Origin: Ophthalmolycus amberensis
Taxonomy: Eukaryota > Chordata > Actinopteri > Perciformes > Zoarcidae
Direction: 5' to 3'
DNA length: 64,000 nt
Assembly (NCBI GenBank): GCA_024529925.1
Contig: JAFEUB010000914.1
Span: forward strand, 1-64,000
A program made the translations under genes and the position numbers. Below the pieces are notes generated by a model. It was given only the letters and a program-made list of their open reading frames with translations, had not been told where the DNA came from and did not search any database. Below, piece by piece: positions 22,351 to 32,774 of the stretch (within the stretch, counting starts at the first letter, position 1; each line of letters starts with the position of its first letter).

Positions 22351-25300
22351 TTTGTTCTCTTTGTTGTTGTTTTGTGTCTCTTTGTTGTTGGTTTGTGTCT
22401 CTTTGGGGTTGTTTTGTGTCTCTTTGGGGTAGTTTTGTGTCTCTTTGTTGTTGTTTTGTGTCTCTTTGTTGTTGGTTTGTGTCTCTTTGGGGTTGTTTTG
22501 TGTCTCTTTGGGGTTGTTTTGTGTCTCTTTGTTGTTGGTTTGTGTCTCTTTGTTGTTGTTTTGTGTCTCTTTGTTGTTGGTTTGTGTCTCTTTGTTGTTG
22601 TTTTGTGTCTCTTTGTTGCTGGTTTGTGTCTCTTTGTTGTTGGTTTGTGTCTCTTTGTTTTTGTTTTGTGTCTCTTTGTTTTGTTTTGTGTCTCTTTGTT
22701 GTTGGTTTGTGTCTCCTTGTTGTTGGTTTGTGTCTCTTTGTTTTTGTTTTGTGTCTCTTTGTTGTTGGTTTGTGTCTCTTTGTTGTTGGTTTGTGTCTCT
22801 TTGTTTTTGTTTTGTGTCTCTTTGTTGCTGGTTTGTGTCTCTTTGTTGTTGTTTTGTGACTCTTTGTTGTTGTTGTTTTGTGTCTCTTTGTTGTTGGTTT
22901 GTGTCTCTTTGTTGTTGGTTTGTGACTCTTTGTTGTTGTTGTTTTGTGTCTCTTTGTTGTTGTTTTGTGTCTCTTTGTTGTTGGTTTGTGTCTCTTTGTT
23001 GTTGTTTTGTGTCTCTTTGTTGTTGGTTTGTGTCTCTTTGTTTTTGTTTTGTGTCTCTTTGTTGTTGGTTTGTGTCTCTTTGATGTTGGTTTGTGTCTCT
23101 TTGTTGTTGTTTTGTGTCTCTTTGTTTTAGTTTTGTGTCTCTTTGTTTTTGTTTTGTGTCTCTTTGTTTTAGTTTTGTGTCTCTTTGTTGTTGGTTTGTG
23201 ACTCTTTGTTGTTGTTGTTTTGTGTCTCTTTGTTGCTGTTTTGTGTCTCTTTGTTGCTGGTTTGTGTCTCTTTGTTGTTGTTTTGTGTCTCTTTGTTGTT
23301 GGTTTGTGTCTCTTTGATGTTGGTTTGTGTCTCTTTGTTGTTGTTTTGTGTCTCTTTGTTGTTGGTTTGTGTCTCTTTGTTGTTGGTTTGTGTCTCTTTG
23401 ATGTTGGTTTGTGTCTCTTTGTTGTTGGTTTGTGTCTCTTTGTTTTTGTTTTGTGTCTCTTTGTTGCTGGTTTGTGTCTCTTTGTTGTTGTTTTGTGACT
23501 CTTTGTTGTTGTTGTTTTGTGTCTCTTTGTTGTTGGTTTGTGTCTCTTTGTTGTTGGTTTGTGACTCTTTGTTGTTGTTGTTTTGTGTCTCTTTGTTGTT
23601 GTTTTGTGTCTCTTTGTTGTTGGTTTGTGTCTCTTTGTTGTTGTTTTGTGTCTCTTTGTTGTTGGTTTGTGTCTCTTTGTTTTTGTTTTGTGTCTCTTTG
23701 TTGTTGGTTTGTGTCTCTTTGATGTTGGTTTGTGTCTCTTTGTTGTTGTTTTGTGTCTCTTTGTTTTAGTTTTGTGTCTCTTTGTTTTTGTTTTGTGTCT
23801 CTTTGTTTTAGTTTTGTGTCTCTTTGTTGTTGGTTTGTGACTCTTTGTTGTTGTTGTTTTGTGTCTCTTTGTTGCTGTTTTGTGTCTCTTTGTTGCTGGT
23901 TTGTGTCTCTTTGTTGTTGTTTTGTGTCTCTTTGTTGTTGGTTTGTGTCTCTTTGATGTTGGTTTGTGTCTCTTTGTTGTTGTTTTGTGTCTCTTTGTTT
24001 TTGTTTTGTGTCTCTTTGTTTTTGTTTTGTGTCTCTTTGTTTTAGTTTTGTGTCTCTTTGTTGTTGGTTTGTGACTCTTTGTTGTTGTTGTTTTGTGTCT
24101 CTTTGTTGCTGTTTTGTGTCTCTTTGTTGCTGGTTTGTGTCTCTTTGTTGTTGTTTTGTGTCTCTTTGTTGTTGGTTTGTGTCTGTTTGTTTTTGTTTTG
24201 TGTCTGTTTGTTGTTGGTTTGTGTCTCTTTGATGTTGTTTTGTGTCTCTGTGTTGTTGTTTTGTGTCTCTTTGTTTTTGTTTTGTGTCTCTTTGTTTTTG
24301 TTTTGTGTCTCTTTGTTTTAGTTTTGTGTCTCTTTGTTGTTGGTTTGTGTCTCTTTGTTTTAGTTTTGTGTCTCTTTGTTGTTGTTTTGTGTCTCTTTGT
24401 TGTTGGTTTGTGTCTCTTTGTTGTTGGTTTGTGTCTCTTTGTTGTTGGTTTGTGTCTCTGTGTTGTTGTTTTGTGTCTCTTTGTTTTTGTTTTGTGTCTC
24501 TTTGTTTTTGTTTTGTGTCTCTTTGTTTTTGTTTTGTGTCTCTTTGTTGTTGGTTTGTGTCTCTTTGTTTTAGTTTTGTGTCTCTTTGTTGTTGTTTTGT
24601 GTCTCTTTGTTGTTGGTTTGTGTCTCTTTGTTGTTGGTTTGTGTCTCTTTGTTGTTGGTTTGTGTCTCTTTGTTTTTGTTTTGTGTCTCTTTGTTGTTGG
24701 TTTGTGTCTCTTTGTTTTTGTTTTGTGTCTCTTTGTTGTTGGTTTGTGTCTCTTTGTTTTAGTTTTGTGTCTCTTTGTTTTAGTTTTGTGTCTCTTTGTT
24801 GTTGGTTTGTGTCTCTTTGTTGTTGTTTTGTTTCTCTTTGTTGTTGGTTTGTGTCTCTTTGTTGTTGTTTTGTGTCTCTTTGTTGTTGTTTTGTGTCTCT
24901 TTGTTGTTGGTTTGTGTCTCTTTGTTGTTGGTTTGTGTCTCTTTGTTTTTGTTTTGTGTCTCTTTGTTTTTGTTTTGTGTCTCTTTGTTGTTGGTTTGTG
25001 TCTCTTTGTTGTTGTTTTGTTTCTCTTTGTTGTTGTTTTGTGTCTCTTTGTTGTTGTTTTGTGTCTCTTTGTTGTTGTTTTGTGTCTCTTTGTTGTTGGT
25101 TTGTGTCTCTTTGTTTTAGTTTTGTGTCTCTTTGTTTTAGTTTTGTGTCTCTTTGTTGTTGGTTTGTGTCTCTTTGTTGTTGTTTTGTTTCTCTTTGTTG
25201 TTGTTTTGTGTCTCTTTGTTGTTGTTTTGTGTCTCTTTGTTGTTGTTTTGTGTCTCTTTGTTGTTGGTTTGTGTCTCTTTGTTGTTGGTTTGTGTCTCTT

Positions 25301-25520
25301 TGTTTTTGTTTTGTGTCTCTTTGTTTTTGTTTTGTGTCTCTTTGTTGTTGGTTTGTGTCTCTTTGTTGTTGGTTTGTGACTCTTTGTTGTTGTTGTTTTG
25401 TGTCTCTTTGTTGTTGTTTTGTGTCTCTTTGTTGTTGTTTTGTGACTCTTTGTTGTTGTTGTTTTGTGTCTCTTTGTTGTTGTTTTGTGTCTCTTTGTTG
25501 TCAGTTTGTGTCTCTTTGTG
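22351..25520. repeat. 21-bp minisatellite, about 3.2 kb, about 150 units
   Basis: Units read GTCTCTTTGTTGTTGGTTTGT on the plus strand, with the third segment varying among GTTGTTGGT, GTTGTTGTT, GTTTTTGTT, GTTTTAGTT and GATGTTGGT. Some units carry one more GTT and GTGAC in place of GTGTC, making 24 bp; one 20-bp unit lies near 22,674. A block of about 640 bp starting near 22,856 is repeated from 23,495 at an offset of 639 bp, and again in part from about 24,060. The minus strand is open from 25,684 to 22,259 and would encode Lys/Arg/His/Thr heptads (KRHKTTT, KRHKPTT, KRHKTKT). I see no splice sites, signal peptide or non-repeat domain, so I annotate a minisatellite and not a gene. Confidence 0.95.
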
Positions 25521-28096
25521 TGACATTTTGGAGATGAAGACCTTGGGGGGGGGGGGGGACTTTGGACCCCTGGGCCTGTGCTTGGTAGGCCCTGTTTAGT
25601 AATGCATGTGAATATCATATTCTTTATTCCTCTGTCATGGATAGATTGTGTGACTAAACCACAAAGTACACTCCCTGTTTTCACATGTTTATTAGATCAA
25701 ATGTAAGCAAAAAGCTTGGTTTTGAGAAGGTTTTGGTCAGCGAGTCATTGGAAGTGTTTATAGCGACCAGGAATGAGAAAAGTGTAGACACCACTTAAAA
25801 ACGTGAATACAGTCAAGGGATATTGAAACAGGCAATCTGGATTAGACGTCCTTTTTTAAGCCCAACCGCGATGCTTTTCCTGAACCCAAGTAGTTTTTCC
25901 CCCTAAACCGAAGCAAATGTTTCTGTTTAAAATGTACAAAGTTAACCACATGTTCATTGCCACCAAAGTGGAGCTTCATAGTTTGGGCTAGAAAGTGACG
26001 CCAAGGCGATGAGAACGTGTTGGTACAAGAAGCAAACTACAAAAGAGCAGAAATCAAATACAAATACAAATAATGCAGCTCTTTTAATTAGAATGTGTAT
26101 CATATTGTTCGCTTATTTTTCAATGCGATGTTACAGAACACACCTGTGATAAACAATGTTATTTTCTTGTATATGTAGACACAGCAGCTGGCAGAAGACG
26201 ACTCAGCACTAAAACAGTAGAATAATCACAGAAAAGCTGAATTTAAAACAGGAACGGATTCCTATCGTGACTTTGAAAGCTAAAACGTTTTCACAGATCC
26301 ACAGAAACTTTTTAAAGGTGCTAAATTCCAAATTCAGAGCATTAATATAGCAGCAAACAACTATTAGCTATGTAACATATAGTGGAGCAAGGTCCACCGG
26401 TCCCTCCTCAGGTAAACACTGTTTGCACTGTTTGCACTGTTTGCACTGTTTGCACTGTTTGCACTGTCACAAATGAGTTGACATATTGCGAAACAACCCT
26501 TCACTCAAATGTCAAGGAGACAAACAAGCGTTCGTGTTTGGAGAAGTGACGGGGGCCGCTTTAAACGAGTTCAGCCACATTCAGGGACCCCGTTAGCCCG
26601 AGTGTGCTAAGAACGCAACAGAATATCTCTGACACAAGTGCGAAGACGTGAAGCACGAGGTTGTGAAGCATTTATTTGGGGAATCGGATGACGTGATGCT
26701 TGAGGACCGTCGTGTCTGAGAGCACTTCAAACTGCTCGCTGGAATGTGCAGAACATCACGTACTGGTGATGAAAACACAACGAAGCTCTTTTATATTCAC
26801 CGTCCAGTCGCTCGAGTGGTTTGGTTTGTGTCGGACAGCTCGAGAGGCAATATAGAGCAGAACAGGAAGACCGCTGTTTACAAATGATCAGCAGCGTGAC
26901 TTCACCTGAACATGGCATTCACACTGAGATGACATCACATACATGGTTTTTAATAAGTACTAAGGGGAGACACCCAAGTGCTATTTGGCTTCCTTTTATA
27001 TATTATAATATCTATAAACAAAACAAAAACAGAAGACATATCAAACAGACAGTAGACAGTGGAACTTCATTTGGAGTTGATTTGTAACATTTCTGATTAA
27101 CTTCAGTTGTGTTACATTGTTGTTGTTTGTTTTATTGCTTTTCCCTAAATTGAGTAACGTCTCCTCGTTGACTCGTTTGTGAGCATCGTGAAGAGGACGC
27201 TGAGCTCCTCGTTAACGTGCATCAGGCTCCCGTCCCTCCGAGGCGGCTCAGCTCGGTGACGACGGGCTCTGACGGTGATGTGGCGGGACGGGCGGTGCAG
27301 CCAAGCTCCACCAAACGGTTCTTATTCCCGGTGAAGAACCTCCACGACGTCAGTGCTCCTTTTATACGAACAGACGATATAACAGAAAACAGGAATAACT
27401 GCTTCAGATTCCCATGTATCCCTGTGGTTTTTATGAACAGTCGTGTGTCTGCCATGCTGCTTCCAGGTGAACTTCCTGTCCCACACTGGGGTTATCATCC
27501 TGTTTAGGAATCTGATGTTTCAACTGAGAAACAGCTGAAATATCCTGAATTCTTCAAATGTCACTTTTCACACCTGTGAGCGCCTCAGAGGCCAATGCGT
27601 GAAGTCTCAGAGACATAAACCGAAACACAGGGATTATTCTGGGAGTCGTGAAAAGGCCACTTCAGATGATTGAGCCTCGCTCTGCACAGAACAGTGTGTA
27701 CGTTCGGTATCATGAGTGTGTCCTGAACAACTGATGTGATAATAGTACAACAGAACGAAGTGAACTCTCTGCAGAACACCGTGTTTGTGACTGTGAGGTC
27801 GATGCTGATAGTTCTGTCTGGCTCTTCAGAGATTAAACCAGCAGCCTGTTCAGAGAAAATCCTGGCAGCTCACCGTAGATCTGCGCTGCCCTCTGGTGGG
27901 GGAAACGCAACAATACAAGACTTTAGTACATTTACTCCAGTACTTGCACTGTTGTACTTGTACTTGGTTATTTCCATTTTCTTGCCGTTTTACGATTCAA
28001 CATATTGTTCCTTTTACTCCACAACACATTTGAAAGCTGTACTTATCTGTTGCATTAAAGACGGAGAAGAGTTTAAACAGAAAACATGTGAACATG
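25521..28096. other. Intergenic, no gene seen
   Basis: A G-run lies at 25,546-25,558. The phrase CCTGGGCCTGTGCTTGGTAGG near 25,570 belongs to the repeat that carries the minisatellite. A 9-bp tandem repeat lies at 26,417-26,466. Open frames at 26,593-27,507 and 27,736-28,149 are not recognisable as protein families. Confidence 0.45.
26417..26466. repeat. 9-bp tandem repeat, about 5.5 units
   Basis: CTGTTTGCA is repeated head to tail without change. Confidence 0.95.
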
Positions 28097-28251
28097 ACTC
28101 CTCTGGTTGTATAGAAGTCTATGAGAAAATGACTCTACTTCTCTCTTGATTTATTACCTCAGTAAACATTGTAAACATGAGTTTATGGTCTCAATCTCTA
28201 GTTTCAAGTCTTCTTCAATACAGCATGATGTTCATTTAGTACATTATGGTC
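28097..28251 (-). repeat. Dispersed repeat R1, copy 3 (inverted)
   Basis: This is the reverse complement of the R1 3' half: CTCCTCTGGTTGTATAGAAG, CATGAGTTTATGGTCTCAAT, CTAGTTTCAAGTCTTCTTC and AGCATGATGTTCATTTAGTA. It corresponds to about 232-380 of copy 1. Confidence 0.85.
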
Positions 28252-29032
28252 GTAGTGGCAGATGTTAATGAAATAAAAGAGTCGACAAGAGATGAGATCT
28301 TATACACTTGAGCGGTTTATTTGCAAAAGAAGGCTAAAGCTGTGGTGTCCATCGTCTCTTTATATAACCTTCTTTGTGATTGTGTGTGTGTGTGTGTGTG
28401 TGTGTGCGTGCACCTTTTGGCTCAGCTAGATACGACCTAATATGGTGAGATACGTGGCTGTGATGTCGGCTCAACTAAATGTTATCTAAAATGTTGATAA
28501 TTTCTGGGAAGAGGGCTCGTTGACCCGCGGAGGAATGTTGGGGGAGTGGCTTTGGAGGGAGCCCTGAGGAGACAGGGCTGTCAGTGTTGCAGACTTGGCA
28601 ACTTTCTATCTAGATTCAGCAACTTTTGGAGCTATAGTGCTGCTAGCTCCTTTTACTGGAAGAGTTGACAACACTGGTCTGAGTTTTTAGGTTGGATAAT
28701 TGTTCAAATATAGCGTACTCTTGCTAGTTTACCTACCCTGCCTTTAAAGGCAGTGTGCTGTAATACAACAGTATTTACAGTGTGCACTATGTGAACACAA
28801 TCAACTAAAACACATTTTAGACCCAGAGCTCCACCACAATGCACAGGCCACAGAGACTTGGTAATAATCAGAACTCATCGTAGTTTATACTGTATTTAGA
28901 TAGTGCTAAACTCTCAACATGTTATTTATGTACAACATACTCACACTGACCTGGAGCTTTACATTCACTTCTCCTGGTTCAACTGTGTTCAAGTGTTCAG
29001 TAAATAAAACCAGCTCAACATTCACTAATGCA
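28252..29032. other. Intergenic, microsatellite only
   Basis: A (GT)n run lies at 28,381-28,406. Around 28,600 a phrase about GCAACTTTTGGAGCTATAGT may belong to a dispersed repeat, unproven. No gene is seen. Confidence 0.4.
28381..28406. repeat. (GT)13 microsatellite
   Basis: This is a 26-base TG/GT run. Confidence 0.97.
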
Positions 29033-29390
29033 TCAATTCAATTCAATTCAATTTATTTTTGTATAGCCCAAAATCACAAATTACAAATTTGCCTCAGAGG
29101 GCTTTACAATATGTACACATTTGACATCCTCTTGTCCCGGGAACCCTCACATCAGAACAGGAAAAACTCCCCAAAAAAACCCCTTTAACGGGGAGGAAAG
29201 AGGAAGAAACCTGTGGGAGAGCAATAGAGGAGGGATCCCTCTCCCAGGATGGACAGAAGTGCAATGATGTCATGTGTAGAACAGGATAGTGAATTACAAC
29301 ACATTCAATGTAATTACAGCACATTCAATGTATGACACAACCATGACAGGAGGCAACACCTGGTCCAGGTAAACCCGGATACACAGGAAC

Positions 29391-29790
29391 CTGTGAGGCG
29401 AGAAAGCACAGAGACTCTGGTGAAGAAGCAGGTCAATAATGTGCATTAATGATATCGGTAATATGAAATAGTAATGTGAGTAATAATAAAAGTGATATTA
29501 GCAGTTGGAGTCAGCAGGGCCATGGTAGGAGGAAGGACCAGGGTCCAGATGAAACCATGCTCCATGGAAACCTGTGAGGAGAGGAAGCACAAGGACTCCG
29601 GGGAAGAGACAAAATCAGTACTGTGCATTAATGGTATCGGTAATAGGATTAATAATGTTAATAATGAAGATCGTAGTAGGTGTCAGCAGGGCCATGGCTG
29701 GTTGAAGAACCAGTGTCCAGATAAAACTGCGGTCATCCTGTGAGGCGAGAAAGCACAAATACTCCGGGGAAGAAGTAAAGTTAGTAATGC
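29391..29790. repeat. Imperfect triplicated segment in the LINE 3' UTR
   Basis: CCTGTGAGGCGAGAAAGCAC or a close variant occurs near 29,391, 29,571 and 29,739. Each is followed by ACTC(T/C)GG, GTGCATTAATG and GTCAGCAGGGCCATGG in that order. The spacing is about 180 and 168 bp. Confidence 0.8.
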
Positions 29791-29927
29791 GCATTAATGG
29801 GACATCAATGCATACAGACGGAGGTGAAGAAGAGGAGGAGAGAGGTGCTCAGTGTAGGAAGTCCCCCTGTAGTTTTTGCCTATACCAGTTTGTCCATGGG
29901 CCGGTCCAAGGCAAGCCAGAGCCAGCC

Positions 29928-31845
29928 CTAACTATAAGCACTATCAAAGAGGAAAGTCTTAAGCCTACTCTTAAATGTGGTGAGTGTGTCTGCCCCCCGG
30001 ACTGAAACGGGAAGCTGGTTCCACAGAAGAGGAGCTTGATAACTGAAGGCTCTGGCTCCCATCCTACTTTTTAAGACTCTAGGAACCACAAGTAACCCTG
30101 AATCACTGGATCGCAGCTCTCTAGTAGGGCAGTATGGTACTATAAGCTCTTTAAGATATGATGGAGCCTGACCAATTCGGGCTTTGTAGGTAAGTAAAAG
30201 GATTTTAAATTCTATTCTAGATTTTACAGGGAGCCAGTGCAGAGAAGCTAATACAGGAGTAATATGATCTCTCCTCTTAGTTCTTGTTAGTACACGAGCT
30301 GCAGCATTCTGGATCAGCTGGAGAGATTTAAGAGACTTATTAGAGCAGCCTGAAAATAAGGAATTGCAATAATCTAGTCTAGAGGTAACAAATGCATGAA
30401 CTAATTTCTCTGCATCGCTTTGAGATAGGATGTGCCTGATTTTTGAAATATTACGTAGGTGAAAAAAGGCAGTCCTAGAAATAAGTTTTATCTGAGAGTT
30501 GAAAGACAAATCCTGATCAAAGGTAACTCCAAGATTCTTGACGGTGCTGCTGGATGTCAGCGCAACTGCCATCTAGAGAAACTATATCACTAGATAACTG
30601 ATTTCGGAGGTGTTCTGGGCCTAGTAGAATAACTTCAGTTTTGTCTGAGTTTAACATCAGGAAGTTGCAGGTCATCCAGGTTTTTATGTCCTTAAGACAC
30701 GCTTGCAGTTTAGCAAGCTGGTTGGTTTCGTCTGGTTTGATCGATATATTAAATTGAGTATCATCTGCATAACAATGAAAGGTTATAGAGTGTTTTCTGA
30801 TATTGCCTAAAGGAAGCATATATAAGGTGAACAAGATTGGTCCAAGCACAGAACCTTGTGGAACTCCATAACTGACGTTGGTCTTCATCAAGGCTTCATC
30901 ATTTACATAAACAAACTGAGATCGATCCGATAAATAGGATCCAAACCAGTTCAGTGCGGTTCCTTTGATGCCAATATAATGTTCCAGTCTCTGCAACAGG
31001 ATGTAGTGGTCTATAGTGTCGAACGCAGCACTAAGGTCTAACAGGACAAGAACAGAGACGAGTCCTTTGTCTGATGCGATTAGAAGGTCATTAGTTATTT
31101 TTACCAGAGCTGTCTCTGTGCTATGATGCTTTCTAAATCCTGACTGAAAATCCTCAAATAAACTATTGTTACACAGAAAGTCACACAACTGATTTGCAAC
31201 TGCTTTCTCAAGGATCTTAGAGAGGAAGGGAAGGTTAGAGATCGGTCTATAGTTGGCCAACACCTCTGGATCCAGAGTGGGCTTCTTAAGAAGAGGTTTA
31301 ATCACAGCTACTTTGAAGGACTGTGGTACATGACCTGTTACTAAAGACAGGTTGATGATATCTAATAAAGTTGTGCTAATTAATGGTAGCACTTCTTTAA
31401 GCAGCCTAGTCGGTATAGGGTCTAAGAGACAGGTGGAAGGTTTAGACTGTAAAAATTGTTGAAGTCAGTTTGTCAAGGTCAATGGGAGTAAAGCCATCTA
31501 AACATATATCAGGGTTTACAGCTGTTTCTAAGGTTACTCTATTTGTGGAAAGATCGGTCGAGGGCAGGAGATTATTAATGTTCTCTCTAATAATTATAAT
31601 CTTATCATTAAAGAAGTTCATGAAGTCATTGCTACTGAGGTCTATAGGGATACTCGGCACAACAGAGCTGTGACTCTCTGTCAGCCTGGCTACAGTGCTG
31701 AAGAGGAACCTGGGGTTGTTCTTATTTTTCTCTATTAACGATGAGTAATAAGCTGCTCTGGCATTACGGAGGGCCTTCTTATATGTCTTAAGACTGTCTC
31801 GCCAGAGTAACCGAGATTCTTCCAAGTTAGTGGAACGCCATGTTC
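29928..31845 (-). pseudogene. LINE ORF2 reverse transcriptase remnant
   Basis: Three overlapping or adjacent minus-strand frames together cover the reverse transcriptase part of an L2-type ORF2. Frame 31,825-31,442 holds the pre-RT linker (ARAAYYSSLIEKNKNNPRF). Frame 31,392-30,517 holds the RT core: LANYRPISNLPFLSKILEK, LLDLSAAFDTIDH with its first catalytic Asp, GVPQGSVLGPILF, and the YADD catalytic box at 30,760-30,771. Frame 30,572-29,928 holds the C-terminal region (SRLDYCNSLFSG, HWLPVKSRIEFK, LLVVPRVLKS). One frameshift lies in the T-run near 31,450 and another near 30,560. RT would copy the element RNA at the target site. The catalytic residues are present, but the frame is broken and the endonuclease is absent. 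Confidence 0.9.
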
Positions 31846-32214
31846 AACACATCTGTAATAATAATCCTGTCATGCAAAGTAGCACTTATCGTACTTGAAG
31901 TATGTTTACTTGTAGTACTGAAGTATTTATATTTATACACATTTGTCAATTTATAATGAATGGTGATTAAGTATTTATACACATTTGTCAATTTATAAAT
32001 GAAATGGTGATACATACTGTATATATATATATATATATATATATATTCATGGTTAGAGTAGTGGGTCATTTTGCACGATGCAGACACCAGAATGAATTAT
32101 AACGTATTTAATTTACTACTAATCCATTGATTTAGTGCCGACTCATCGCCGCGGCTCTATTTATCATCATTAGTGACACAGAACAAACTTCTGGCAGCAA
32201 AGACTTGAAACACA
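31846..32214. other. Short tandem duplication and (AT)n at the LINE 5' boundary
   Basis: ATTTATACACATTTGTCAAT occurs at 31,931 and again 42 bp later, forming a two-unit tandem repeat. It is followed by an AT microsatellite at 32,019-32,046. No gene is seen here. Confidence 0.75.
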
Positions 32215-32235
32215 CTTTCTTTTGAAATTACCTTT

Positions 32236-32241
32236 TTTATT
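32236..32241 (-). terminator. Candidate poly(A) signal for LSM3
   Basis: AATAAA on the minus strand lies about 530 bp past the LSM3 stop. A second AATAAA is at 32,549-32,554. Either could end the transcript; RNA data would decide. Confidence 0.4.
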
Positions 32242-32774
32242 CACGTTACCGAAACCAAAATGAAACCAAATGTTGACATCTGAGCCCGATGCACTCTCCA
32301 GTCCCACGAAACACTACAAAATATACATGTAAAAAAAAAAATAGAACTAAAGCCAACATCTGAAGCAGTTACCTGAAACCACGACGACACACTTGAAACA
32401 CGGTCTGGTACTTTCAAAGACTGTGAAAAAGAGGTAATTCAAAACAATAGTCAACAACTTACGGTGGGGATTTATCTACTGCTCTACTGAGCACAATCCA
32501 GTAAAAAAACCTGAGCAACGGAACTCAGACGGTGGCCTGAAACCACCTTTTATTAACAATATTTTACCCAAATAAAAACAAAAGAAAATGGCGTCTCTTT
32601 GTCCAAAACAAAAGTCCTCTTTCTGTCTTTGAGTCAAGACATAAGATGGAGATGAGCAGTGAAGTGGTGCAGCGTGTTGTGAATGTTAGGAGGACGGTGT
32701 TGACAGTCTGAAGATGTTTGAGCGTACAGCCCCCCCCCCCCTATCAGCGTTAGAAACCAGGAAGTGGTGGAGGA

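Larger units (their letters stand above)
29033..31845 (-). mobile_element. L2-clade LINE, 5'-truncated, inactive
   Basis: Read on the minus strand, the element holds the linker before the reverse transcriptase, the RT domain, the C-terminal region and a 0.9-kb 3' UTR. It ends in a short pentamer tail (ATTGA-type repeats, 29,033-29,060). The 3' UTR phrases (TTTGTATAGCCCAAAATCAC, CCTCAGAGGGCTTTACAATA, GGAGAGGGATCCCTCC on the minus strand) are familiar from abundant percomorph LINE copies. The N-terminal endonuclease is missing: homology to the element starts abruptly near 31,845, typical of incomplete reverse transcription. With two frameshifts it cannot move on its own. Confidence 0.88.

Noticed and set aside
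22259..25684. Long minus-strand open frame as a real Lys/His/Thr-rich protein gene
   Set aside because: The frame consists of minisatellite units, other frames on that strand are also largely open, a non-triplet unit changes the peptide type, and no start context, splice site or unique domain is visible.
29928..31845. Endogenous retrovirus
   Set aside because: No LTRs, gag, protease, integrase or envelope are seen. The reverse transcriptase motifs, the short-repeat 3' tail and the 5' truncation are those of an L2-type LINE.
29033..31860. Target-site duplication around the LINE
   Set aside because: The flanks share only a short TCAACA word near 28,985-29,030 and 31,845; I could not define a convincing duplication.
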